DNA from: a virus
Virus record (IMG/VR): IMGVR_UViG_3300038485_000133
Coordinates: 1 to 39,055 of that record
Length of the DNA: 39,055 bases
Strand: one strand, 5' to 3'
The notes under the pieces are model-generated. The model made no database searches. It worked only from the letters and a program-made list of their open reading frames with translations, and was not told the origin of the DNA. Below are positions 30,858-37,371 of this stretch, piece by piece. Position 1 is the first letter of the stretch. The number at the start of each line of letters is the position of its first letter. Both the position numbers and the translations under genes were made by a program.

Positions 30858-31082
30858 ATGGCTAAGAAAGAACTAACAAACAACGAGCACAACGCTGAGG
30901 TTTTTACTAAAATCAAAGCGCTTGAAGATCAAATTGCAGAGCTAAAGTCGACACTAAAGAAAGCTGAACTACCAAAACAAGCCGACTTGAATGAATGTAA
31001 TCGACTTGCTCGACTCGCTAAAACAACTCCGGTTAAGGTTAATCCGAAGTTGGTTTCCGAAGAGTCAGGCATTAAGAAATAG
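30858..31082 (+). CDS. Small coiled-coil protein, 74 aa
   Basis: ATG 30858 follows GAGG. The protein is Lys/Glu/Leu-rich (EVFTKIKALEDQIAELKSTL), a coiled coil, with a basic C-terminal region. Located after the capsid gene, so a head accessory role is possible. A terminator follows. Confidence 0.6.
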   Translation: MAKKELTNNEHNAEVFTKIKALEDQIAELKSTLKKAELPKQADLNECNRLARLAKTTPVKVNPKLVSEESGIKK

Positions 31083-31097
31083 AAACGCTTAATTCGA

Positions 31098-31123
31098 AAG
31101 CCTCCTTTACTGGGGGCTTTTTG
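31098..31123 (+). terminator. Rho-independent terminator
   Basis: Stem 31098-31105 / 31112-31119 (AAGCCTCC with GGGGGCTT, one T-G), followed by T. Confidence 0.85.
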
Positions 31124-31138
31124 CTTAATGGAGGGTGC

Positions 31139-31282
31139 ATGTCTACTTACAAATCACAGAGTAACGAAGGTGAGATTTTGAATGAGTTGCTTAAGGATAT
31201 TGTCATTGCTAATGGTGGAGTCGTGACTGGAAATGACAAATCAACACTTTTAAAAAACTGGCTTACCGCTATAGGGGGTTAA
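31139..31282 (+). CDS. Small protein, 47 aa, paired with the Ig/lectin-like protein
   Basis: ATG 31139 follows GGAGGG. It contains GEILNELLKDIVIANGG, similar to the start of the next protein (NEYLRDILKATEGGGG), so the two may share a small oligomerisation or head-binding motif. It ends one base before the next gene begins. Confidence 0.55.
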   Translation: MSTYKSQSNEGEILNELLKDIVIANGGVVTGNDKSTLLKNWLTAIGG

Positions 31283-31283
31283 C

Positions 31284-32681
31284 ATGCCGAGTGTAAATGA
31301 ATATTTAAGAGATATACTAAAGGCTACTGAAGGCGGCGGGGGTGCTGACGCTCGTGTTGACTGGATGCTTGATACTGATGTTTTTACAGCTCCAGCTATC
31401 GTTTATCCTTCAGCACTTGTTGATGTCAACTCTAGCGGTGTGATCAATCCAATCGTACTTTCTGGTAATAAGCCAATATTATCTTGGGCGGTTGTGTCGG
31501 GTGCACTTCCAAGCGAAATGACACTTGACTCTGGTAGCGGCACAATCACTTACACCACAACCGCAACGACTGGATCGGGTACAGCGGGGATTGTTGCATC
31601 TAACCCTGCTGGAGACTCTGATACTTACCTTCTTGAGTGGGAGATTCGAGAGGCGCAAGGTGCTTCCGAGTTTCTTAATACGCTCAATAAGTATCCTTTT
31701 TTGCGGATCAGCACAAGCAAGAGCACAGAAGCCCAAATCATGCTAAAGCAAGGTTTTCACGGTCGCGTGCAGTCAACAGGCAACGGCACTCTCGTTGGTG
31801 ATGCGTCCTACCCAATCTATGTGGGGGCTAATGGCGATGGCACTTGGAATTACCTTGTTCAGATTGGCGGGTATACCTACTGGATGTTCTACTTAAACTC
31901 AACAACAGATCCACAAAACCTCGCGGATGGATATGTCAGCGATCTTAAAACGTCCTCACTAGGTTACGACTTAGTAACACCTAACACAGATAACGTCACT
32001 GTTGATGGAGTGAACTACCCTTCAGATAGAAGCGATGTTCATTGGGGTTCGGGCATCCGATACATAGATTTTGGTAACGATGCTAGTCTTGATGGCGTGA
32101 TGACAGATGCCGGCTCATGGTCATACGGGTTTAGACTTCAAGAGGATTGGAAACCTGATGGTATGGGTCGGGGACTATTTACTCGTGAGGGGAGAAACTG
32201 GCTCGCTGTAGCTTATGGTCATAGCGGCACTTACTCTGAGATGATGTTCGGCAATGGGGCGTCAAGAACATACGACAGCTCTGAATCGACAACTCTCCCT
32301 AGTGGTGGGTTCCCTGCTGGTTCATTTGTTCGAGTTACATTTGATGGCTCAACGACCAGATTCTATGTTGACGGGGTTATGTACTACGACTATGGAACGA
32401 CAGCGTACTGGGATGGTGCGAGTGCAAACTCACTAAACCTACAGTTCTCAAACAGCGTTAGTGCGAACACTGACTTTTCTAGTCAGAGTTATGAACACAC
32501 TAAGTGGCAAGGCTTGATTGATAGAATCTGGATTTCCAACGGAGTAGTTGAAACCACTGATGATAACGGGACAAGTTACCCATCCGGTGCAACTCATGCT
32601 TGGGATATGTCTGAAACCACTGGATCTTCATTTTCGCCTTCGATTGGGTCTGTGACTGGCATTGGTGTTAATGAGGTTTAG
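31284..32681 (+). CDS. Ig-like / lectin-like (LamG-type) head decoration or fibre protein
   Basis: This 465-aa protein begins with a short head-type helix (MPSVNEYLRDILKATEGGGG). Residues about 45-125 form a putative Ig-like beta domain (SGALPSEMTLDSGSGTITYT.., AGIVASNPAGDSDTY). The rest reads as a concanavalin/LamG-like jelly roll: SWSYGFRLQEDWKPDGMGRG, NWLAVAYG, FVRVTFDGSTTRFYVDGVMY, HTKWQGLIDRIWISNGV. Such proteins decorate capsids and bind sugars or mucus. The position, directly downstream of the capsid gene and not in the tail module, supports a head fibre. Confidence 0.7.
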   Translation: MPSVNEYLRDILKATEGGGGADARVDWMLDTDVFTAPAIVYPSALVDVNSSGVINPIVLSGNKPILSWAVVSGALPSEMTLDSGSGTITYTTTATTGSGTAGIVASNPAGDSDTYLLEWEIREAQGASEFLNTLNKYPFLRISTSKSTEAQIMLKQGFHGRVQSTGNGTLVGDASYPIYVGANGDGTWNYLVQIGGYTYWMFYLNSTTDPQNLADGYVSDLKTSSLGYDLVTPNTDNVTVDGVNYPSDRSDVHWGSGIRYIDFGNDASLDGVMTDAGSWSYGFRLQEDWKPDGMGRGLFTREGRNWLAVAYGHSGTYSEMMFGNGASRTYDSSESTTLPSGGFPAGSFVRVTFDGSTTRFYVDGVMYYDYGTTAYWDGASANSLNLQFSNSVSANTDFSSQSYEHTKWQGLIDRIWISNGVVETTDDNGTSYPSGATHAWDMSETTGSSFSPSIGSVTGIGVNEV

Positions 32682-32684
32682 ATT

Positions 32685-32894
32685 ATGACAGTAGCAAAGA
32701 CTATTTATAGTGGAGTTGCTGTCATTCTCATTGCTGGTTTAATCATGGGTTCTGTGGATGTTTACAGTCAAGTGCAAGCAAATACCAAACACATAAGAGA
32801 CAGCAAAGAGGGTGAGATGTACGAAATCCTGATTGAGATAAAAGCCAATCAAGAGTTTCTAATCAAGCGGTATGACTCCGAGGTTAACCAATAA
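32685..32894 (+). CDS. Small membrane/coiled-coil protein, 69 aa
   Basis: It has one N-terminal hydrophobic segment (YSGVAVILIAGLIMGSV) and then a charged helix (MYEILIEIKANQEFLIKRY). It starts right after the previous stop. The mirror-like layout of the 7883 gene (membrane segment at the other end) may be coincidence. Function unknown. Confidence 0.6.
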   Translation: MTVAKTIYSGVAVILIAGLIMGSVDVYSQVQANTKHIRDSKEGEMYEILIEIKANQEFLIKRYDSEVNQ

Positions 32895-32896
32895 GA

Positions 32897-32925
32897 AAAG
32901 GCCGCTATTATGCGGCCTTTGTTTT
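32897..32925 (+). terminator. Strong rho-independent terminator
   Basis: Perfect 9-bp stem 32897-32905 / 32912-32920 (AAAGGCCGC with GCGGCCTTT), six-base loop, followed by TGTTTTAT. Confidence 0.9.
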
Positions 32926-32944
32926 ATCTGCAAATATAAAAAAC

Positions 32945-32987
32945 TGTGAGCGCAATCACAGCAAGCCTCAGAAGTTTAGATTATTAT
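32945..32987 (+). promoter_or_regulatory. Promoter with perfect CRP-like site before the accessory cluster
   Basis: TGTGA-N6-TCACA at 32945-32960 and TATTAT at 32982-32987, 32 bp centre-to-centre; no -35 hexamer. Predicted start near 32994, about 25 bases before ATG 33019. It makes the 33019-34425 gene group an independent unit within the structural region. Confidence 0.75.
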
Positions 32988-33018
32988 TTACGTCATCAAC
33001 AACGACGAGGTGAATGAA

Positions 33019-33357
33019 ATGAAATATGAAGATATGAGCGATTTTGAGATTAACGGAAGGGTTGGAAAGATTGTCTTTAAGCTTGAAGGTAAAGAATTTA
33101 GAACAAAAAATCCCATGAATAATGTTGTTGAGTTTATAACTGGGTTTGGCGATGAGCGAGAGTTTAAATACTTTAACGGTTGCAACAGCCCATCAGACGC
33201 CTGTCCTATTATTTTTGATAATCGAATTACAGTAACGCCATATGAAGATGAAAATCAGGGCTGGTTTGCAACTTACGATACTTCTTTTTTTATTGATCAC
33301 GAAAATCCACTACGAGCTGCAATGATTTGCTTTCTAAAAATGAAGGATGCTGAATAA
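33019..33357 (+). CDS. DUF2591-like phage protein, 112 aa
   Basis: ATG 33019 follows GAGG and is better than the alternative upstream GTG. The core NGCNSPSDACPIIFDNRITVTPY and the C-terminal NPLRAAMICFLKM match the DUF2591 family of phage proteins (NPSDAWPI...NPLRAAMI). Function of the family is unknown. Its stop overlaps the next ATG (TAATG). Confidence 0.8.
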   Translation: MKYEDMSDFEINGRVGKIVFKLEGKEFRTKNPMNNVVEFITGFGDEREFKYFNGCNSPSDACPIIFDNRITVTPYEDENQGWFATYDTSFFIDHENPLRAAMICFLKMKDAE

Positions 33358-33581
33358 TGAAAGACCACGTAAGAATGAAACTTAATCGCAACCTGCACGC
33401 ACAATTTAAACTTATGAATGGAGGCACTAACGATGAGCGCATGAGTAATCTACTAGCTGATAGTTGGCTTAACTTTAGATTGGTTAAGGATGTTAATTAT
33501 CACAAAGAAACAGCAAGGCAATGGCGCTCTGCAAGCGCCAAAAGAAACGCAACGACATCGACGACATTAACGAGTTCATGA
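33357..33581 (+). CDS. Small basic protein, 74 aa
   Basis: ATG 33357 overlaps the DUF2591 stop. The sequence is basic (MKDHVRMKLNRNLHAQFK), Asn/Thr-rich toward the end. It overlaps the 35-aa frame at 33521 by 61 bases, so its last part could be non-essential. No family recognised. Confidence 0.5.
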   Translation: MKDHVRMKLNRNLHAQFKLMNGGTNDERMSNLLADSWLNFRLVKDVNYHKETARQWRSASAKRNATTSTTLTSS

Positions 33582-33628
33582 AAGTAATGTCTAACATCTG
33601 CCCTGAATACTACGGAGATAACCAATGA
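33521..33628 (+). CDS. 35-aa protein filling an inter-gene gap
   Basis: ATG 33521 follows AAGG. The frame (MALCKRQKKRNDIDDINEF, ending PEYYGDNQ) overlaps the end of the previous gene and the start of the next (ATGA). It contains a basic patch, then an acidic helix. The overlap with the next ATG is the main support. Function unknown. Confidence 0.5.
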   Translation: MALCKRQKKRNDIDDINEFMKVMSNICPEYYGDNQ

Positions 33629-33999
33629 AGAAGATTCAACAGTTCAAACTAAAAGACGCAACCAAGAAGAAAATAAAAGACCAGTTCGATTTACGTATAG
33701 CTTGCTTTCAATCAAACTCACTGCTAGATATGGCCGAGTATTTCTTTGCTAATGGAGTTAAGCGCAAGATTGAGTTTGACGAGCTTACAGAACTTGTGAA
33801 GACCGAGAAAGGCCGAGTTTATACAATGGTGTCGCAACTTAAACTCACTCACGGCTTTGATATCGTGAATTACTCTAAGCGCGGGTGTTCAGGTTCTTAT
33901 CAGCTAGTTGGTTTCACACTTCGCAATCGTGACCAGGAAAAGAAAGTCATCGAAGCCAGCGATAAAAAGCAGCGACTAATCAACAGCGTGTTTTGTTAG
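33625..33999 (+). CDS. Hypothetical HTH-like protein, 124 aa
   Basis: It starts MKKIQQFKLKDATKKKIKDQ and contains a winged-helix-like segment (FDELTELVKTEKGRVYTMVSQLKLTHGFDIV) with a wing (SKRGCSGSYQLVGF). The fold reading is moderate; the rest is basic. It could be a small regulator. Located in the accessory cluster. Confidence 0.55.
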   Translation: MKKIQQFKLKDATKKKIKDQFDLRIACFQSNSLLDMAEYFFANGVKRKIEFDELTELVKTEKGRVYTMVSQLKLTHGFDIVNYSKRGCSGSYQLVGFTLRNRDQEKKVIEASDKKQRLINSVFC

Positions 34000-34007
34000 G
34001 AGTCTAG

Positions 34008-34139
34008 ATGAATGACGACATAGCAGAAGGAATACAAATACCAAACGGTACATTCGTTGAGTTAATAATTGGCGATGGGTTCGTCTACATGATGGACTCA
34101 GAAAGCGGTGAGATTTACGAAGTGTGGCGAGTTCATTAA
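34008..34139 (+). CDS. Small acidic protein, 43 aa
   Basis: ATG 34008 follows AGGAG. The protein begins MNDDIAEGIQIPNGTF and is acidic and beta-rich. Function unknown. Confidence 0.55.
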   Translation: MNDDIAEGIQIPNGTFVELIIGDGFVYMMDSESGEIYEVWRVH

Positions 34140-34158
34140 TGTGATGAACTTAACAGTA

Positions 34159-34190
34159 TGACGCTGACTTTATTGGTAAGGTTAGCGTCA
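34159..34190 (+). other. 10-bp mRNA hairpin between genes
   Basis: 34159-34168 pairs with 34181-34190 (TGACGCTGAC with GTTAGCGTCA, one G-U), loop of 12. No T-run follows, so a typical terminator is unlikely. An imperfect CRP-like site (TGTGA-N6-TAACA at 34140-34155) lies just upstream, with a poor -10 at the expected distance. Confidence 0.5.
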
Positions 34191-34212
34191 GTTAATTAAT
34201 GAGGAAATAGAG

Positions 34213-34425
34213 ATGAGTAATCTTAAGCGCAAAATGTACAAAGCAATGCAAGATTCAAAGTGGTGGCCTGTTGGCGATGAAAGCATTGAAGATATGACAG
34301 AAATTGCCATGGCTGTTACAAGCGAATACACAAACAATATAAATGAAATTCTACTCAGCGGTCTTGATTCGTCAGCAAAGATCGAGTCAATAAAGTTGAT
34401 GCACGAAGACTTAGCAGAAAGTTAA
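34213..34425 (+). CDS. Hypothetical protein, 70 aa
   Basis: ATG 34213 follows GAGGAA. Begins MSNLKRKMYKAMQDSKWWPV with a basic helix, then an acidic helical region (DMTEIAMAVTSEYTNNINEIL). No family recognised. Last gene before a long non-coding region. Confidence 0.55.
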   Translation: MSNLKRKMYKAMQDSKWWPVGDESIEDMTEIAMAVTSEYTNNINEILLSGLDSSAKIESIKLMHEDLAES

Positions 34426-34436
34426 CCAAACCCCAC

Positions 34437-34465
34437 TTTGCATTTGTGTGGAGTGGGTGTATAAT
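34437..34465 (+). promoter_or_regulatory. Promoter of the putative ncRNA
   Basis: TTTGCA or TTGCAT at 34437-34443 and a consensus TATAAT at 34460-34465 with a 16-17 base spacer. It sits directly upstream of the structured RNA and not of any ORF. Confidence 0.6.
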
Positions 34466-34471
34466 TAGATT

Positions 34472-34590
34472 GTTGATTTGGAGTCGTGTCCGAAGATACT
34501 AGAGGGTTTAGGTAGGATTTATCTGTAGCAAAGTACCATCATTACGCCTTGCTAACACGACCAGATAGATCCCGCCTAAGCCCTTTTTTA
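34472..34590 (+). ncRNA. Candidate structured non-coding RNA with pseudoknot and terminator
   Basis: About 119 nt lie between a TATAAT promoter and a six-T run, with no ORF. A 22-bp stem, 34504-34525 with 34562-34583, has only three G-U pairs and one mismatch and ends in TTTTTTA, forming the terminator. Inside its loop a 6-bp hairpin pairs 34526-34531 with 34549-34554. Upstream, GTCGTGT (34483-34489) is perfectly complementary to ACACGAC (34555-34561), which lies inside the big loop and abuts its 3' arm. This gives an H-type pseudoknot that could stack coaxially. I do not recognise a known RNA family. Function unknown. Confidence 0.65.
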
Positions 34591-34889
34591 TTGCCTACCA
34601 CTTATCACTCCAAGTCGCTAATGTCTTTTTAGCGCAGTTTACCATTTCAAACTAAACGCGAAGTTAACCTTTAAAATACAAGCTCTGTGTGCGCCCATTC
34701 ACAACTTGGACCTGATGCCTTTCGAGGCTTGAAGGGGGGATTGAGTACCGCGTTGTTTAGCTCTTAGTAGGAGAAAAGCTAAACTAGACAACGTTGCTAG
34801 AGATAGCACTGTAAGACTTAAAATCTAAAGATTGGTCTATCAGGGGAAAAAGGGCTAGTTGTATCTAAAATTCAATACTGGGGTTAGTT
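34591..34889 (+). other. Non-coding stretch with several hairpins before the HNH gene
   Basis: No credible ORF is seen in these 299 bases. Hairpins visible include CGTTG-TTTAGCT with AGCTAAA-(bulge)-CAACG around 34751-34793, GCCTTTCGAGGC near 34717, and TGCTA with TAGCA around 34795-34808. The density of paired segments suggests a structured RNA or the leader of the HNH gene. Group I intron motifs were sought but the required P7/P3/P8 order could not be made. Confidence 0.45.
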
Positions 34890-35402
34890 ATGGAAAAATA
34901 TGAGCAGTATGCTGAGCTTTCAAAGTTTGTAGGTTATGAGAAAGATACGGGATTATTCTTTTGGAAAACTGATTTGGGTAGAAAAATAAAAGCCGGCTCA
35001 AAGGCTGGTTCGATTGGCGGAGGCGTTAGGAAGTACATCAAGATAGGGTTTAGAGGCAGAACAATGATAGCCCACAGACTGGCTCATGTTATTGTTAACG
35101 GCAAGCTTCCAAGCTCAAAGCTTGATGTCGATCATAAAAATGGAGATTCGCTAGATAATAGATGGTCAAACATATGTGAAGTAAAAACAAGATCTGGAAA
35201 CTTAAAAAACATAAAAACAAGCGCCAAGTCAAACACAGGGCTTAGAGGGGTGAGTAAGGTGCTAATTAATAATAGTGAATACTATGACGTTTCTATGTGG
35301 GATGATGGAAGTAGGGTGTCTAGGAGGAAGTTTACAGACTTCTTTGAAGCTTGCTGTTTTAGGCTGTCGGAGATGAATAGGCTTGAGTATCAAGTGTATT
35401 AG
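34890..35402 (+). CDS. HNH homing endonuclease with AP2-like DNA-binding domain
   Basis: This 170-aa protein carries an HNH_3-type core: AHRLAHVIVNGKLPSSKLDVDHKNGDSLDNRWSNI (His-Asn-His metal site in VDHKNGD). An AP2-like C-terminal DNA-binding segment follows (TGLRGVSK..EYYDVSMWDDG). This is the common design of free-standing phage homing endonucleases that spread by cutting phage genomes lacking them. It sits in a non-structural island next to a structured RNA. The GGGG upstream of the ATG may be the ribosome site. Confidence 0.88.
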   Translation: MEKYEQYAELSKFVGYEKDTGLFFWKTDLGRKIKAGSKAGSIGGGVRKYIKIGFRGRTMIAHRLAHVIVNGKLPSSKLDVDHKNGDSLDNRWSNICEVKTRSGNLKNIKTSAKSNTGLRGVSKVLINNSEYYDVSMWDDGSRVSRRKFTDFFEACCFRLSEMNRLEYQVY

Positions 35403-35457
35403 AATTTAACCTTTTTCACCAATCTCATAAGTACAACTAGCAAAACAAGGAATAAGA

Positions 35458-36123
35458 ATGAAAAAGCTCACAGTAAAAATTGACCATGCAGATAGAATAT
35501 TTTTCGTCGGAGATATTCACGGAGAAATCACAAAGCTAAACGAAAAGCTTGAAGAGGTTGGTTTCGATAAAGAAAGAGATCACCTATTCTCTGTTGGTGA
35601 TTTGATTGACCGCGGCGAAGATAGCTTATCTTGCTTGGCGTTAATTCAAGAGGAATGGTTTAGAGCTGTACGAGGCAATCACGAAGACCTAATGATTAAT
35701 GCTGTTGTTAACGAAAGTGATAATCATCTAGCGTGCTGGCTTCAGAATGGGTCTGATTGGTACTTTGATTTAAATCAAGAAGATCGCATGTACGCTAACG
35801 ACCTAGCAAAGATTGCTAATGATGAGCTGCCTTACGTGATGGAGATTCACCATAGAGACAAGGTGATTGTAATGTGCCATGCAAACTACCCGTCAAACGA
35901 TTACACAGGCAATGTAAGCCGAGATGACCTGCATGATATTGTCTGGGATAGAAGTCGTATCGACAACCTAAAGCGCAATAAGCCAAGTGAAGCAATCAAA
36001 GGTGCTGATTTATTCGTATTTGGCCATACGCCACTGAGAAGCACGCTAAAGGTTGATAACTGCTTATGGATTGATACTGGCGCAGTGTTTGGTAAAGAAA
36101 TGACAGTTATTGAGATTGATTAA
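35458..36123 (+). CDS. PPP-family serine/threonine (lambda-type) protein phosphatase
   Basis: This 221-aa protein has the full set of PPP metal and catalytic motifs: GDIHG (18-22), GDLIDRG (47-53), GNHE (73-76), a His in VMCHANYP near 140, and VFGHTPLR near 187, then WIDTGAVFG. Its size and order match lambda phosphatase (orf221), a metal-dependent enzyme with broad substrates. In phages it may reverse host kinase signals; here it is a moron-like gene outside the early operon. AAGGAA precedes the ATG. Confidence 0.92.
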   Translation: MKKLTVKIDHADRIFFVGDIHGEITKLNEKLEEVGFDKERDHLFSVGDLIDRGEDSLSCLALIQEEWFRAVRGNHEDLMINAVVNESDNHLACWLQNGSDWYFDLNQEDRMYANDLAKIANDELPYVMEIHHRDKVIVMCHANYPSNDYTGNVSRDDLHDIVWDRSRIDNLKRNKPSEAIKGADLFVFGHTPLRSTLKVDNCLWIDTGAVFGKEMTVIEID

Positions 36124-36136
36124 TGCAGGAGTGGGA

Positions 36137-36316
36137 ATGATGGGCAAATTTAAGAGATCAATCTGCAAGGTATATCCATCATGCGAAAAGCCTCCGTATC
36201 ATCACGGGATATTCTACGCAAGGACAGGGTGTAGAAGCATGTATGGACGAAACTCGGTACACCACTGGTTTATGTTCTTTCATATCTTTGGTTTTAGATA
36301 TTCAATTGAATGGTGA
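36137..36316 (+). CDS. Small Cys/Arg/aromatic-rich protein, 59 aa
   Basis: ATG 36137 follows CAGGAG. It begins MMGKFKRSICKVYPSCEKPP and contains many aromatic residues toward the end (HHWFMFFHIFGFRYSIEW), possibly a short membrane-associated part. It follows the phosphatase by 13 bases and may be co-translated. No family recognised. Confidence 0.5.
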   Translation: MMGKFKRSICKVYPSCEKPPYHHGIFYARTGCRSMYGRNSVHHWFMFFHIFGFRYSIEW

Positions 36317-36337
36317 CCAACCTCACAAATCCAAACG

Positions 36338-36395
36338 CCCAATCTGACGCATTAGATAGATTGGGTTATTGAACCTCGCACTCGCGGGGTTTCGT
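36338..36395 (+). terminator. Two tandem terminators after the accessory cluster
   Basis: Stem 1: CCCAATCT (36338-36345) with AGATTGGG (36358-36365), followed by TTATT. Stem 2: AACCTCGC (36372-36379) with GCGGGGTT (36384-36391), ACTC loop, followed by a T-rich stretch. They insulate the head-tail connector operon from the accessory genes. Confidence 0.75.
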
Positions 36396-36420
36396 CATTT
36401 CTGGGGTTAGCATGTATAAT
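36392..36420 (+). promoter_or_regulatory. Promoter of the connector/tail operon
   Basis: TCGTCA (36392-36397), 17-base spacer and a consensus TATAAT (36415-36420). The region (TTTCGTCATTTCTGGGG) resembles the one before terminase (TTTTCTCATTTCTAGG), so the two promoters probably share an ancestor. No CRP-like site. The transcript would start near 36427 and run into the head-tail and tail genes. Confidence 0.6.
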
Positions 36421-36449
36421 AACTACACAACTTAATTAAAGGTAAAATC

Positions 36450-37001
36450 ATGACAATTAATATTATTGTGGAGACAGGGCAAATCGTAAGTGGGGCGAAC
36501 AGTTTCGTTGATTTACCTGACGCACGAACACAGATTGAAGCGCTAGGTTTAACTCTAGATGCTGACGATGAGAAAGCAAAAGCCCAACTGACACAGGGTT
36601 ACTACCAGCTAAAGCGCTCATATCAGAGTAGATTAAAAGGTCAACTTGTTAGCCAAGAGCAAACAGGTATCATGCCGCGCCTGTACGTGGAAGCTAACGG
36701 CTTTAGTGTCGATTCTGATGCAATCCCACAGGATATAATTAACGCCCAGCTAGCGTACGCTGACAGCATTAACAGAGGTGCAGATTTAAACAAAACTGCA
36801 AAGGGTCAAGAGGTATCAAGCGAATCACTAGATGGCGTTGGCTCGAAGACTTACAAATCAGGTTCAAGCTCACGCACTACTCCGCTAGTCCCTGCTGTTA
36901 CTCAATGGCTGCAACCTTACATGAAGTCTAACGGATTGACTCGTGACGACTATTTCTATGATGGTAAAGGCTCAGGTCATGGTGGTCGCTATGGCTGCTA
37001 A
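36450..37001 (+). CDS. Head-tail adaptor (DnaT-like putative connector)
   Basis: This 183-aa protein starts the connector operon behind AAAGGT. It begins with IVETGQIVSGANSFVDLPDA and has ALGLTLDADDEKAKAQLTQGYYQLKR (helical), then YADSINRGADLNKTA, a pattern known for head-tail adaptor proteins annotated as DnaT-like ssDNA-binding in phages. It probably extends the portal for tail attachment. Family name moderately sure. Confidence 0.7.
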   Translation: MTINIIVETGQIVSGANSFVDLPDARTQIEALGLTLDADDEKAKAQLTQGYYQLKRSYQSRLKGQLVSQEQTGIMPRLYVEANGFSVDSDAIPQDIINAQLAYADSINRGADLNKTAKGQEVSSESLDGVGSKTYKSGSSSRTTPLVPAVTQWLQPYMKSNGLTRDDYFYDGKGSGHGGRYGC

Positions 37002-37371
37002 GGACTGGATTGATTTTGCTGACGGGCTAGTTACTGACTTCGGTGTTGAGTTCGGTGAGGGTTCGAATAACCCAACCGTTTACCACATGAAAGAAACTAC
37101 GACAGGCGGCACAAGTCCAATCGACCCGCCGACAGTGACCATTGAAGAGTTTACCATTAACGCTGTATTTACCAATATTGGTAAGTCGGTTATTGATGGC
37201 ACTTTGGTTAAGCAGGGTGACGCTGGTTTGACGATTGCCAATTATCCAACTCAAATCCAACAAGGCGAAACAATCAAGCGCGGAACTGAAGAGTGGGTGA
37301 TGATTACCAAAGACCCTGTTAACCCATACGGCACATCGATTGTGCAGAAACTTATCGTGAGGTTGCGCTAA
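36991..37371 (+). CDS. Head-tail connector protein, 126 aa
   Basis: The ATG at 36991 is chosen because the folded part begins MAAKDWIDFADGLVTDFG; earlier starts overlap the previous gene further. Beta-rich sequence with EEFTINAVFTNIGKSVIDG and QQGETIKRGTEEWVMI. It occupies the slot of a head-closure protein. No clear family hit by eye. Confidence 0.65.
   Translation: MAAKDWIDFADGLVTDFGVEFGEGSNNPTVYHMKETTTGGTSPIDPPTVTIEEFTINAVFTNIGKSVIDGTLVKQGDAGLTIANYPTQIQQGETIKRGTEEWVMITKDPVNPYGTSIVQKLIVRLR

Noticed and set aside
34140-34182. TGTGA-N6-TAACA with a -10 at 34177
   Set aside because: One mismatch and only a poor hexamer (TAAGGT) at the right distance. Possible weak member, not counted.
34591-35402. 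Group I intron carrying the HNH gene
   Set aside because: Hairpins are many, but I could not build P3/P7/P8 in the required order (a CTAGAGATAG-like piece near 34797 folds on itself with only 4 bases between arms), and no split gene is seen around it. A covariance model search would decide.
36312-36327. GGTGA-N6-TCACA as another CRP-like promoter
   Set aside because: One mismatch, overlaps the stop of the 36137 gene, and the expected -10 position holds a terminator stem.
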